From Leptospira neocaledonica (GTDB taxonomy: Bacteria; Spirochaetota; Leptospiria; Leptospirales; Leptospiraceae), in contig NZ_NPEA01000010.1 in the NCBI RefSeq assembly GCF_002812205.1, positions 87,552 through 151,551 of the forward strand: a stretch of DNA of 64,000 bases. The letters are read 5' to 3'. Below, in pieces: positions 9,712 to 18,665 of the stretch (position 1 is the first letter of the stretch; each line of letters begins with the position of its first letter). A program made the translations under genes and the position numbers. The notes below the pieces were generated by a model. It did not search any database. It was given only the letters and a program-made list of their open reading frames with translations, and was not told the origin of the DNA.

Positions 9712-11703
9712 ATGCAAAGAAACAGTTTAAAGATTATTATCCTAGCGGTAAGTACCATTACTATCGTTCTACTTACGGTGGGAATTTCTTCCTTCGCCTA
9801 CTTTACTGCAAAAAAATACGTGGAAGAAGCTTACATCGACGAGATGAAAAAGATCTCGAAACTCGCAGGAAAACATATTAAGTTCTTCTTCGACCAACAG
9901 ACTACTTTGGCAGAGTTCGTAAATTCGAATACTCCATTCATTAAGGCTACTATCGCCAGAGATAAGGGCAGCCTAAACCCCATACTCGCAAACGTATTCA
10001 AAAAATATAATACGTATGAGAACGTATTCCTATCCACTCCCGAAGAAAATCCTATGGTATTCGCAGACGCCACTGGCAAAGCGAACAATTTTCGTTGGGG
10101 AGGAACAGGTTTTGACGGAAATATCAAAGCCGCCCTCGAAGGAAAAAATCTTTTAAGTAAGGTAAATCCTTCTCCGGTTACTGGAGAAGCGGTCGCAGTT
10201 CTTACGGTCCCGACCAAGGAAGGGAACCAAGTGGTGGGGATTTTAGGTTTTGCGATCTCTCTCAGCAAAATGACAGAGACTATAGTGAACGGAATTACGA
10301 TCGGATCGGACGGATATATCGCCATCACAGATATGAACGGAGTAGTGGTAGGACATCCCGACAAATCTTTGATCTTAAAATTAGATTTAAGCAAAACGGA
10401 TTGGGGTAAACAGTTAATGTCCCTTCCCTCCGAACAACATATGGAGTATTTTTTCAAAAAAGATAAAATAGCTACCGTTTACGATGTTCCGGAATACGGA
10501 TTGAGAGTTTCCGCAGTGGTATCCAAAGACGAGCTAGCGCAAGTGGTTCATCAAATGTTATTCAGGATCATCGCATTCGCCTTAGTATTCTTGATCGTTG
10601 CTATATTCATTATTTATAGAATAGTAAATGTTCGTCTCCATCCTTTACAGGAAGCAAGAGAATTATTCCGCTCCATGTCCACAGGAGATCTGACAGCTAG
10701 TCTAAAAATTTATCATGAAGACGAGATAGGAGATCTAAGTAAAGACACTAACTCCTTCTTAGAAAGCTTAAGAACTTCCGTAAGAGAGATCCAAAAAATT
10801 TCACAAGAACTTGCGGCTTCGGCAGAAGAATTATCTGCAAGTTCTGAAAACTTCTCCAATGGAGCTCAATCCACAGCAGCGTCTACGGAAGAAATGTCTG
10901 CAACAGTAGAAGAGATGTCTGCGGGGATGGATAATATTTCAGGCTCCATCTACAACCAGTATAATAATATTTCCGAATTCCAGATCAAGATCACAGAACT
11001 TTCTCAGAGTGTGAACCAGATCGGAGAAGAGATCCAAAATACTCTAAACATGGCAAAATCCATTTCTCTCCAGGCAAAAAAAGGAGAAGAATCACTTTCC
11101 GGAATGAATGCAATGATCTCGAATATTCTCAAATCCTCGGGAGAAATGACTGCAATCATAGGGATTATCAACGACATTTCCGACCAAACCCAATTACTCG
11201 CACTGAACGCAGCGATAGAAGCGGCAAGAGCCGGAGAAGCAGGAAAAGGATTCGCAGTCGTTGCGGAAGAAATTTCAAAACTTTCTGAAAAGACCGCTTC
11301 TTCTATCAAATCTATCTCCGCGATGATCACCAAAAACACAGGAGAATTGGACAGCGGAGCCAAAGGAATCCAATCATCCACTGAGATCATTCATGCGATC
11401 ATCCGTAACGTGGATCAGGTTTCCGATGCTATGGATAGATTATATTCCATCACAGGTTCCCAAACCAATATCAACCGTGCAGTGACGGATAACGCAGGAA
11501 GAGTAAGGACCGAATCGGAAGCGGTAAAATTAGCTGCAGACGAGCAGAAAAAAGCGGTCCAGGAAATTTCTCAAGTGATCATGCAGATCAACGAGCATAC
11601 GATCAATACAGCATCCGGATCGGAACAGATGTCCTCTTCGTCCAGGAATCTTTCGAATACTGCGGAGATACTTAAAAATATCTCCGAAAAATTCAGACTA
11701 TAA
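9712..11703 (+). CDS. Methyl-accepting chemotaxis protein, tandem paralogue
   Basis: Chemoreceptor of 663 residues with the same layout as the preceding gene: membrane spans near 8-30 and 282-305, periplasmic Cache-like domain, HAMP and signalling hairpin with the identical tip motif [18 protein letters not shown]. The cytoplasmic halves are near-identical over long stretches, whereas the ligand domains differ widely (for example [18 protein letters not shown] against [20 protein letters not shown]). That points to tandem duplication followed by divergence of ligand specificity. No clear ribosome site precedes the ATG, and the 24-nt spacing suggests co-transcription with the first receptor. 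Confidence 0.95.
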   Translation: MQRNSLKIIILAVSTITIVLLTVGISSFAYFTAKKYVEEAYIDEMKKISKLAGKHIKFFFDQQTTLAEFVNSNTPFIKATIARDKGSLNPILANVFKKYNTYENVFLSTPEENPMVFADATGKANNFRWGGTGFDGNIKAALEGKNLLSKVNPSPVTGEAVAVLTVPTKEGNQVVGILGFAISLSKMTETIVNGITIGSDGYIAITDMNGVVVGHPDKSLILKLDLSKTDWGKQLMSLPSEQHMEYFFKKDKIATVYDVPEYGLRVSAVVSKDELAQVVHQMLFRIIAFALVFLIVAIFIIYRIVNVRLHPLQEARELFRSMSTGDLTASLKIYHEDEIGDLSKDTNSFLESLRTSVREIQKISQELAASAEELSASSENFSNGAQSTAASTEEMSATVEEMSAGMDNISGSIYNQYNNISEFQIKITELSQSVNQIGEEIQNTLNMAKSISLQAKKGEESLSGMNAMISNILKSSGEMTAIIGIINDISDQTQLLALNAAIEAARAGEAGKGFAVVAEEISKLSEKTASSIKSISAMITKNTGELDSGAKGIQSSTEIIHAIIRNVDQVSDAMDRLYSITGSQTNINRAVTDNAGRVRTESEAVKLAADEQKKAVQEISQVIMQINEHTINTASGSEQMSSSSRNLSNTAEILKNISEKFRL

Positions 11704-11729
11704 TCGTTTAGAAAAGGAAACGAAAAGAC

Positions 11730-12080
11730 TTATTCGGAAACAACTGAGAATAGACGGTCTATTCTTCCTGCATCTTTTACTTGAGAAAAACCTTCTTCCT
11801 CTAAGAAGGTTTTTGCTCTTAAGCTACGGCCACCTGATTGGCAATAAAGAATAATTTGTTTATCCTTGGAGCCTAACTCGTCCACCCTCAAAGGTAAACT
11901 ATCGATCGGAATATTGACTGCGCCCGGGAAATGACGTTTTTCGTATTCATTAGGAGTTCTAACATCCACAACTAAAGCACCCTTCCCTACCCATTCTGCA
12001 AGCTCCTTATCTTCCCGATTTTTGCAGGAAGAAAAAGAGAAAAGAGCAATTATTAGAAAAATGTAAAATGTTCTGAACAT
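11730..12080 (-). CDS. Rhodanese-domain lipoprotein
   Basis: A 116-residue protein with a lipoprotein signal (FLIIALFSFSSC, cysteine about residue 19) followed by one rhodanese domain. The domain shows VVDVRTPNEYEKRHFPGAVNIP and the active-site loop YCQSGGRS with the catalytic cysteine, so sulfur transfer or phosphatase-like binding chemistry is possible. Single-domain exported rhodaneses are common but their substrates are usually unknown. It converges on the MCP pair and lies 19 nt beyond the end of cheR in the same direction, so may share its transcript. Confidence 0.85.
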   Translation of the reverse strand: MFRTFYIFLIIALFSFSSCKNREDKELAEWVGKGALVVDVRTPNEYEKRHFPGAVNIPIDSLPLRVDELGSKDKQIILYCQSGGRSLRAKTFLEEEGFSQVKDAGRIDRLFSVVSE

Positions 12081-12099
12081 AAAACTTTCCCTACTAAGA

Positions 12100-12975
12100 T
12101 CAAATTTTAGGCTTTTTCTGATACACAGTATGACCTAAGAACTTATACGCTTCTGAAATACCGAAAAGAGTTTCAGAATGACCTATCACCAAAAGGCCTC
12201 TGTCCTTGAGTACATGTTCGAAGTTCTCGAAAATTTTCTTCTGTGTGGCCTTATCAAAATATATAATCACATTTCTACAAAAGATACAATCCATCTTCTC
12301 CCGTATCGGATAAGGAGTTTCTAAAAGATTTACCTTATGGAACTCGATCATAGCTTTGATCTCAGGTTTCACTTGGTATGTGTCCTGATTTCTGCCGGAA
12401 AGATCCTTTACCTTTAGAAAATATCTTTTTTTCAGAGCCTCACTTACCGGCTCCAGGCGATCCGCTTTATAAATACCTTCTTGAGCAGTTTGTACCACAT
12501 TCGTATCGATATCGGATGCAAAAATTTTAATATCCCAGCCTGGCTTGTGCATAAAATACTCCGCACAAGTAACTGCGATCGTATAAGGCTCTTCGCCGGT
12601 GGAACAAGCACTAGACCAAATTCGAAGCTGTTTTTTTCCTGACTTCAAAGCCTTCTCCTCTATAGAAGGGAAGAAGGTCTCCTTTAAAAATTCGAAATGA
12701 TGGTTCTCTCGGAAAAAATCGGTCTTGTTGGTAGTAATACGATTAATAAGTTCTGTGAGTTCACTTTGGAAAAATTTACGATCGGCCTGCAGACCTCGGA
12801 TATATTCCGAAACATTCTGCATTTTATGCATTCTGGCCCTGGAATTCAGCCTGGATTGGACCATTATCTTTTTATGATCCGCCAGGAATATTCCGGTTTC
12901 CTTATACATCAAATCTTTGATGAATTTGAACTCTTCGTCTGTAATCTGAGAGAAACTGGAAAAATTATCATCCAT
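12100..12975 (-). CDS. cheR: Chemotaxis protein methyltransferase CheR
   Basis: SAM-dependent methyltransferase that methylates glutamates on chemoreceptors. The N-terminal helical domain (about 10-75) is followed by the catalytic domain with [17 protein letters not shown] (SAM binding), [16 protein letters not shown] and [17 protein letters not shown]. The length of 291 residues is typical and there is no visible C-terminal pentapeptide-binding extension. It starts 3 nt after the end of the STAS-domain gene, so the two are probably translated from one message. The two MCPs next to it are likely substrates. Confidence 0.95.
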   Translation of the reverse strand: MDDNFSSFSQITDEEFKFIKDLMYKETGIFLADHKKIMVQSRLNSRARMHKMQNVSEYIRGLQADRKFFQSELTELINRITTNKTDFFRENHHFEFLKETFFPSIEEKALKSGKKQLRIWSSACSTGEEPYTIAVTCAEYFMHKPGWDIKIFASDIDTNVVQTAQEGIYKADRLEPVSEALKKRYFLKVKDLSGRNQDTYQVKPEIKAMIEFHKVNLLETPYPIREKMDCIFCRNVIIYFDKATQKKIFENFEHVLKDRGLLVIGHSETLFGISEAYKFLGHTVYQKKPKI

Positions 12976-12978
12976 AAA

Positions 12979-13266
12979 TCAGCGAATACCCAATGCCTGG
13001 TCTAAAGAGACTAACTTAATAATTTCCAGTAATTTAGGGCTGACATTGATCGTTTCCAAGAGTACTCCTTGGCCTCGGAGGCGATTTGCAAACGCAACCA
13101 GGGTGCCTAAAGCGACCGAGGTGAGCACCTGCACTTCGTCCAGATCCAAAATTACAGAAGCAGGATTCCCTTCTACGTGAGAATTCAAATAGGCACGCAA
13201 AGCCTCATGATCACCATTTAGGATCTCATAATCTACTTTGATCAGCATCGGTTCCGACGGACTCAT
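12979..13266 (-). CDS. STAS-domain protein (anti-sigma factor antagonist-like)
   Basis: A 95-residue single STAS domain: a beta strand (MLIKVDYEILNG), then VILDLDEVQVLTSVALGTLVAFANRLR, the region where SpoIIAA-type proteins carry the phosphorylatable serine. Here the motif reads DEVQVLTSVALG, with a threonine/serine pair at the expected place. In the family such proteins take part in partner switching with a kinase and a SpoIIE-type phosphatase; two such phosphatases are encoded in this window. It heads the STAS-cheR-rhodanese set and is divergent from mqnA. Confidence 0.85.
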   Translation of the reverse strand: MSPSEPMLIKVDYEILNGDHEALRAYLNSHVEGNPASVILDLDEVQVLTSVALGTLVAFANRLRGQGVLLETINVSPKLLEIIKLVSLDQALGIR

Positions 13267-13425
13267 TCCATAAGATTGGACGAACTGGTCCCTACCTCGG
13301 AATACAGTCGGGAAACAGCCTGGAAAAGGAAAGGAAAAACTAATTTTTCTGGCTTAGAAGGGAGGCACCGATTTTCTGGTAAATAGGCGAAAAAAACGGA
13401 TCTTTTTTCTGGAAAAAAACAATAA

Positions 13426-14175
13426 GTGAGAATTGGAATCGTCAAACATCTGAACGCCCGTCCCTTAACCTGGGGATTCGAGCAGAATTCAGAGCATCAA
13501 GTTGTACCAGAAAATCCCTCTCTCCTAAAGGATTATCTATTACGGGGTCTGGTAGACGTAGGGTTAATATCCTCGATCGAATGCCTCCGAAACTCGGACG
13601 TACTTTCCGTCTCCATGAAGGTCGGGGTTTGCGCCTCCCAACAAGTCCGCTCCATTAAGTTTTTCAAAAATAAGAAAGAAAACTATCCTCCTTACAGAAT
13701 ACTCACGGACAACGGATCTAGGACCAGTATGGCTCTGGTTCGAGTATTAGTGCATAATGATTCCGGGCAATTGCCGGAAGTTTCTCCCACGGACCCTAAG
13801 ATCATCAAACAAGAAATTTCGATCGGAAGAGGGTCCCATATGCTTTTCGGAGACAACGCGTTATTCGCCGAATGGGATCCGGAAGTTTACGAAGTCAAAG
13901 ACCTGGCAGAATGGTGGTATGAAACCACGGGCACCTCGTTTATATTCGCGCTTTGGGCTTCTAAAAAACCCTTGGAATTGCCGGATAGCTTCTATGAGGA
14001 TTCTTTAAAATACGGCCTAACACATATCGAAGAAATTATCGAAAAAGAATCCAGACTCCCTTCCGACTTGGTCCGCACTTATCTCACGCAGGAACTACAT
14101 TATGAAATAACGGAAAGCGATCGCAAAGGTTTCGAGTTATTCGGAAAATACTGTAACGACCTGGGGATTTTATAG
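13426..14175 (+). CDS. mqnA: Chorismate dehydratase MqnA (futalosine menaquinone pathway)
   Basis: Enzyme that removes water from chorismate to form 3-[(1-carboxyvinyl)oxy]benzoate, the first step of the futalosine route to menaquinone. The N-terminus [18 protein letters not shown] matches the family opening (IG-x-V-x-[YH]-LNA-x-PL), and later motifs [14 protein letters not shown], the [14 protein letters not shown] stretch and GDNALFAEW fit the periplasmic-binding-like fold. At 249 residues it is slightly short of the usual 270-280. The start is GTG at 13426; no strong ribosome site is visible. No other mqn gene lies in the window. Confidence 0.9.
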   Translation: MRIGIVKHLNARPLTWGFEQNSEHQVVPENPSLLKDYLLRGLVDVGLISSIECLRNSDVLSVSMKVGVCASQQVRSIKFFKNKKENYPPYRILTDNGSRTSMALVRVLVHNDSGQLPEVSPTDPKIIKQEISIGRGSHMLFGDNALFAEWDPEVYEVKDLAEWWYETTGTSFIFALWASKKPLELPDSFYEDSLKYGLTHIEEIIEKESRLPSDLVRTYLTQELHYEITESDRKGFELFGKYCNDLGIL

Positions 14176-14241
14176 TAATAACCGCCCAACCCAACAACGT
14201 GGCGGAGATTCACAATTCACACTTACGCAAAATCATCCTAA

Positions 14242-14301
14242 GCACAAGCTTGCCGACGTTGCCCAAAGGGTAATGTGCCGTTAGGCCTCCGCGGCAAGTG
14301 C
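14242..14301 (+). ncRNA. Candidate structured RNA (branched hairpin) downstream of mqnA
   Basis: Between convergent genes, the plus strand can fold into a closed branched structure. Outer stem: 14249-14255 with 14292-14298 (CTTGCCG / CGGCAAG). Directly inside it: a 9-bp hairpin 14256-14264 with 14268-14276 (ACGTTGCCC AAA GGGTAATGT) containing two G-U pairs possible only on the plus strand, then a small GCC-GTTA-GGC hairpin at 14277-14286. A flanking GCA/TGC pair extends the outer stem past a bulge. I do not recognise the family; it may be a 3' UTR element, a small RNA or a repeated element. Confidence 0.4.
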
Positions 14302-14319
14302 CAATCTCTATCTAGAGAC

Positions 14320-14994
14320 TTAGTAGACGAACGTAATCCTGTAGTCCCAGGACTTGTTCCCGAATTTCTCCACAGTGTCAGCAAGAGGCAATCGATACGC
14401 CAATCTTCCTAAACTTTGTTCTCCACGGTTCGTATAACAAACGGAAGTGATCGGAAAATTCACTTTGAAGTTTAACGCGTTTCCGCGGATCAACCTCAAG
14501 GTTTCGCTCAGTACTTTTTTCTCTCCGTCCATTTGCATAGATTCCAGAGATTTACTGATAGAAGGAAATTCTCTCTTGATATAGATCGTATTGGCCTTCT
14601 CTTTTTTGATCTGAACATTACCGAGAAGTATATTCTCTAGTTGAGAAATATCAGTGAATTCTACTTTATAAGTGACCTTCGCTTTTTCTCGGAATGCACC
14701 GGGTTCCGCTTCCGAACTTTCTAATTTTTGGAAGGTATAGTCTTTTAGTACAAGGCTTTTGGAAAAAAATCCTTTGTTCAGTCTGTTTTGGATCTCTTCT
14801 TTTCTGGTAGGAAGAAATTTGATAAGTGATTCTTCCGACTTACGTTTGGTCGGGACCACATAAGAGATTTCCAGAGTGCCGCTTAGATTGGAATTGATTG
14901 TAAGAGTTTCTTCGTATTCGAAACAGCCGAAAAAAAGAAAACAGAGTAATAAAAGCGATTTTTGGAAGAAGCGGATGGAAAATCCCGAACGCAT
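14320..14994 (-). CDS. Putative lipoprotein of unknown function
   Basis: A 224-residue exported protein. The N-terminus (MRSGFSIRFFQKSLLLLCFLFFGC) is a lipoprotein signal with the cysteine at about residue 24. The mature part begins FEYEETLTINSNLSGTLEISY, a beta-rich pattern seen in exported proteins of unknown role, and has a charged middle (KRKSEESLIKFLPTRKEEIQ). I do not recognise a characterised family. It lies between the amt terminator and the structured element at 14.25 kb, and converges on mqnA. Confidence 0.7.
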   Translation of the reverse strand: MRSGFSIRFFQKSLLLLCFLFFGCFEYEETLTINSNLSGTLEISYVVPTKRKSEESLIKFLPTRKEEIQNRLNKGFFSKSLVLKDYTFQKLESSEAEPGAFREKAKVTYKVEFTDISQLENILLGNVQIKKEKANTIYIKREFPSISKSLESMQMDGEKKVLSETLRLIRGNALNFKVNFPITSVCYTNRGEQSLGRLAYRLPLADTVEKFGNKSWDYRITFVY

Positions 14995-15036
14995 ACCTCA
15001 ATTCGGTCGGGTGGTGGCATTTCGTCAACGTAAAAG

Positions 15037-15068
15037 AAAACCCCCGCAGTCGGCTGCGGAGGTTTTTG
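15037..15068 (-). terminator. Intrinsic terminator after amt
   Basis: Directly after the amt stop codon a GC-rich hairpin (CCGCAG / CTGCGG core, extended by outer C-G and A-T pairs) is followed on the minus strand by TTTTCTTTT. It is a standard rho-independent terminator, and separates amt from the downstream lipoprotein gene. Confidence 0.85.
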
Positions 15069-15076
15069 GAAGTCCG

Positions 15077-16432
15077 TTATTTGGAAATTGGATACGCTTC
15101 GTTTCCGTGTTCCAGAATATCCAAACCTTGGATCTCTTCGTCTTCGGAAACTCTTAGACCGATGGTGAATTTAAGACCTAAGAAGATAACTAAACTCGCT
15201 CCGAATGCCCAAACAAATCCGATACCTACACCTTGTAGCTGAACCAATAATTGGTCGATCCCGCCACCAAAGAATAATCCGTTTACTCCGCCGAAAGCCT
15301 GCTCCGCAAATAAACCTGCAGCGATGGTTCCCCAAGCTCCGCAGACTCCGTGAACGGAAACCGCCCCAACAGGATCGTCCACTTTGATCTTATCAAAGAA
15401 TAAAACGCTGAATACCACAAGCACACCGCCTACGAGTCCGATAATGATCGCAGAACTGATACTTACGTTTGCACAAGGAGCAGTAATTGCCACAAGTCCG
15501 GCTAAAGCACCGTTTAAGGTCAGACCTATATCCGGTTTTTTGAAAAGGATCCAGGTGACAATCATGGAAGAAACGGCGCCCGCAGCCGCTGCAAAGTTAG
15601 TCGTAACAGCGATGATCGCGAAAGTTCCTCCACCCACCGAAGTAGTGGATCCCGGGTTAAATCCAAACCAACCTAACCATAGAATAAAAACCCCAAGAGC
15701 TGCGATCGTCATATTATGACCTAAGATAGGAAGAACTTTACCATCTTGGTATTTTCCGATACGAGGCCCAAGCACTATGGTTCCCGCAAGTCCTGCCCAT
15801 CCACCTACGGAGTGGACCACAGTGGAACCTGCAAAATCGATAAATCCAGCTTCTACCAAATAACCTTTATTATCCGGATTGAATAGATTGGACCATGCCA
15901 AGGAACCGAAGATAGGATACACAAAAGCTGTGATCAATACGGAGAAGATCACATAATCCACGAACTTGGTCCTTTCCGCCATGGCTCCCGAAACGATGGT
16001 AGCAGCGGTTCCCGCAAACACCAATTGGAATATGAAGAATGTAAACTTGCTCGGATCAGGTTTTCCGTCTACGATCAAAAGACTATCTGCTAAAGACACG
16101 GAACCAAATCCAATTCCGCTGATGATCTGAGGTCCGAACATAATCGCAAATCCGATCAGCCAATACGCCAAAGAACCCAAGGCAAAGTCCATGAAGTTCT
16201 TCATGAGAATGTTTACAGTATTTTTTGCTCTTGTAAACCCGGCTTCGACCAAAGCGAAACCCGCTTGCATAAAAAATACCAAAAAGCCTGCGATACAGGT
16301 CCATAACCAATTCGTTTCATCTCTTAAAGTTGCGACTGCACTTAACGCGGATTCGGCGGTCGCAGGGGCTACATCATCGGCCCAAATTCCGCTCGAGGCA
16401 AAGGCGAGCGTAAGTAATATTAATATGCGCAT
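15077..16432 (-). CDS. amt: Ammonium transporter (Amt/MEP/Rh family)
   Basis: Membrane channel for ammonium/ammonia uptake. I place the start at the ATG at 16432 because it has an AGGA ribosome site 6 nt upstream and begins a clear signal peptide (MRILILLTLAFASSGIWA); an upstream in-frame extension of 31 residues has no such support. The mature protein has eleven hydrophobic segments, with FMQAGFALVEAGFTRAKN, FQLVFAGTAATIVSGAMAER, and SVGGWAGLAGTIVLGPR containing the pore histidine region, plus DDPVGAVSVHGVCG with the second one. Length about 451 residues. No GlnK/PII gene is adjacent, which is unusual but not rare. Confidence 0.96.
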   Translation of the reverse strand: MRILILLTLAFASSGIWADDVAPATAESALSAVATLRDETNWLWTCIAGFLVFFMQAGFALVEAGFTRAKNTVNILMKNFMDFALGSLAYWLIGFAIMFGPQIISGIGFGSVSLADSLLIVDGKPDPSKFTFFIFQLVFAGTAATIVSGAMAERTKFVDYVIFSVLITAFVYPIFGSLAWSNLFNPDNKGYLVEAGFIDFAGSTVVHSVGGWAGLAGTIVLGPRIGKYQDGKVLPILGHNMTIAALGVFILWLGWFGFNPGSTTSVGGGTFAIIAVTTNFAAAAGAVSSMIVTWILFKKPDIGLTLNGALAGLVAITAPCANVSISSAIIIGLVGGVLVVFSVLFFDKIKVDDPVGAVSVHGVCGAWGTIAAGLFAEQAFGGVNGLFFGGGIDQLLVQLQGVGIGFVWAFGASLVIFLGLKFTIGLRVSEDEEIQGLDILEHGNEAYPISK

Positions 16433-16537
16433 ATTTTTCCTAAATCTCCTATATATTTTTTTAAACACGATTCCTGAACTTCGCTTATAGTCCGTCCCTA
16501 AACTTACCTTATCTATCAATGTCAAGTTTTGGGCTTC

Positions 16538-16566
16538 AAGAGCCTGGACCTATGGGTCAGGCTCTT
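16538..16566 (-). terminator. Hairpin after the GAF-SpoIIE-TPR gene
   Basis: Just beyond the stop codon an inverted repeat (AAGAGCCTG / CAGGCTCTT) with an 11-nt loop can form on either strand. The minus-strand continuation has no T-run, so it is a terminator-like hairpin with only moderate support; it could also protect the 3' end. Confidence 0.5.
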
Positions 16567-16571
16567 ATCAA

Positions 16572-18428
16572 TTAAACCGCTTCTTTTCTTTGTTCCGAAA
16601 CGACTAGATCTCCTGATTTTCTTTTTACTAATTCCTCCAACTTTTTAAGGGAAATTTTTAGATACTCGTTCGTAGGCGCACTCTTGATTCCTTGTTGAAG
16701 GACCTTGATCGCCTTAGGAGTTTCATTATCTTTCAAATAACATCTAGCTAGCCTTAAACTGGACTTAGCGTATGTGTGATCGATAGCAAGGGAACGTTTC
16801 AACGCCCTCTTAGCTTCTGGAATATTTTCCAGCTCGTAATACGCTCTTCCCAAAAGATAATGAATATGCTCGGATTCTTCTCCGCTAGTTTTAATATACT
16901 TCTCTAAGAACTGTACACTCTTTTCGAAATTTCGATCTCTGTAATACATTTTCCCAAGAAGGACCAAACTGTCTTTGAGAGACTCATCCATGGAGAATAC
17001 TTCCAGAGCCTTATCATATGCGACCTGGTCCTTCTTCGCCTTTGCAGCGGATTTCGCGAGAGAAAGTAATGTCTTAGCTTTTCCAAGTTCCGGATTGCAT
17101 TGAAGAGCTAATAAAGAAACGTCGTCTCCGTTTCTCATATCCCCTTTATATCTTTTAAATCTTCCGATCAAAGAACCGACCAGATCGGAAACATAAATCT
17201 TATCTCTTTGTTCTTCTATAGTGGATTTTTCCTGACGGATCCATTCTATAAAACGTTGGTTCCCTAATTCTTGGCGTTGTTCATTTTTCTGTTCCGTAAT
17301 ACCGTCAGTCGGTAAGAACAAAATATCTCCAGGCAAAATCCTGCCATGTTTCTCTTCGAAATTACTTCTTTCTACTTCGAAGATACCAAGAGGAACTCCT
17401 TGGGTATCTAGCTCTTCTATTCTTCCATGACCGTTATGGTAATGCAGCATTTTCTGGTGAGCGGCATTCACATAAGAATAAGTATAGTCGCTATAAACCT
17501 TCAGGATAAAGGCTGTAAAATAAGTTCCATCCGGAAGCTGTGGCCGAATGGATTCACCCAATTCGGCCAAAGTTTCGGATAGTCCCATACCAAGGGAAGT
17601 ACAACGTTGGAATTGATAGTGAATAGACATGGTAACTAACGCTGCTGGTATACCGTGTCCGGACACATCCACTATGATCGCGGTGATCGAGTTTCCTTGT
17701 CGGACCACATTAAAGTAGTCTCCGGAAACTTCAGTCATCGGCTCGTAATAAGTTCCAAAATGTAAACCGTTCCAGGGAGCAATCGTAGTCTCTACGATCT
17801 GGCTCTGGACGTTACGCCCCATTCTCATATCCCATTCCAATTGTTTTAGGATCTGAGCCTCTCTTTCATTCGCCTGAACCAAACCTTGGATCAAACGAAC
17901 ACTAGTAATAGCAAGAGCAAGCTGGGAACCGAGAGCTTCTAAGATCTCAAGATCATCTTCTCTATAGAAAAATTCCGTGTCCGATTCTACCGCGATTGTG
18001 CCGAGACAATCTTCTTTGTACATAATCGGAACGCACATAACGGCCCGAGTGGTTTCACCCTCGTCTATGTATTCCGCGTGATGTGTTAAATCTTGGATCA
18101 ACAAAGGCATACGGGTCTTAAAAGTGAACCCTGAATAACCTTCGTCCTGACTGAGATCTCTGCGAGGCGGTATCGTCTCTTTTAAGAAGCGAGAAGGGAC
18201 CAAAAGATTTCCCTTCCACATCCTAAGAGTGGTATTATCGCACTCGAAGATGTCCTTGCAGAGGCTAATTACGATATCGTAAAGTTCCTCTTCCTTATCC
18301 GCGTTTGCAAATTCCTTACTGATATACAGAAGGATATCGATCTTATTCTTCTCGGTTAAACCGCCGACGACCTTCCTTGCCCCGCGAAAGCTTACAACTT
18401 TTCTTTGCCCAAATTTGAGTTCTATCAT
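16572..18428 (-). CDS. GAF-SpoIIE phosphatase with C-terminal TPR repeats
   Basis: Cytoplasmic regulator of 618 residues. Order: GAF sensor domain about 25-185, a linker, PP2C-type SpoIIE phosphatase domain about 215-435 (SGDYFNVV, IIVDVSGHGIPAALV, FLPTDGITEQ, NGDDVSLLAL with the metal-binding aspartates), then tetratricopeptide repeats about 460-600 (LLGKMYYRDRNFEKSVQFLE, YYELENIPEAKRAL, CYLKDNETPKAI). Such phosphatases usually dephosphorylate a STAS-domain protein in partner switching. I choose ATG 18428 over the TTG two codons upstream; a GAGGTG site precedes it. The TPR tail is unusual for RsbU-type enzymes and may bind a partner. Confidence 0.9.
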   Translation of the reverse strand: MIELKFGQRKVVSFRGARKVVGGLTEKNKIDILLYISKEFANADKEEELYDIVISLCKDIFECDNTTLRMWKGNLLVPSRFLKETIPPRRDLSQDEGYSGFTFKTRMPLLIQDLTHHAEYIDEGETTRAVMCVPIMYKEDCLGTIAVESDTEFFYREDDLEILEALGSQLALAITSVRLIQGLVQANEREAQILKQLEWDMRMGRNVQSQIVETTIAPWNGLHFGTYYEPMTEVSGDYFNVVRQGNSITAIIVDVSGHGIPAALVTMSIHYQFQRCTSLGMGLSETLAELGESIRPQLPDGTYFTAFILKVYSDYTYSYVNAAHQKMLHYHNGHGRIEELDTQGVPLGIFEVERSNFEEKHGRILPGDILFLPTDGITEQKNEQRQELGNQRFIEWIRQEKSTIEEQRDKIYVSDLVGSLIGRFKRYKGDMRNGDDVSLLALQCNPELGKAKTLLSLAKSAAKAKKDQVAYDKALEVFSMDESLKDSLVLLGKMYYRDRNFEKSVQFLEKYIKTSGEESEHIHYLLGRAYYELENIPEAKRALKRSLAIDHTYAKSSLRLARCYLKDNETPKAIKVLQQGIKSAPTNEYLKISLKKLEELVKRKSGDLVVSEQRKEAV

Positions 18429-18563
18429 GGTCAAGCACCTCTACGTATCCGATTCTGTTTTTCTCTGGATTCGTTTCGCTCTACCGAGATCTTATGCAAT
18501 TAGCGTACCAATTCTCCAAATCTAAATATTGTGCCCATTTTGTAGGATTTATCCTTTTACATG

Positions 18564-18591
18564 CTCAATATATAAGCACATTTATATTGAG
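18564..18591. promoter_or_regulatory. 9-bp dyad upstream of the GAF-SpoIIE-TPR gene
   Basis: Perfect inverted repeat CTCAATATA / TATATTGAG with a 10-nt spacer, about 135 nt before the phosphatase start. It is A+T-rich with no T-run, so it resembles an operator rather than a terminator. Function unknown. Confidence 0.35.
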
Positions 18592-18665
18592 ACATACTTA
18601 AGATTTGGTGAGATAAAGGGAAGAATGCTACTCTTTTAAGGTAGCAAATTTAGGTTTATGTCTTA

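Noticed and set aside
11704..11723. Short TCGTTT/AAACGA hairpin after the second MCP
   Set aside because: Only 6 bp, A+T-rich, with no T-run; too weak to call a terminator.
13263..13445. 60-codon minus-strand frame upstream of the STAS gene, overlapping it by 4 nt
   Set aside because: It covers the mqnA start and promoter region, has Phe/Pro-rich unlikely composition and no ribosome site; the overlap is probably chance.
16433..16525. Longer N-terminus for the ammonium transporter
   Set aside because: The added 31 residues are basic, not conserved in type, and would hide the signal peptide that starts at 16432.
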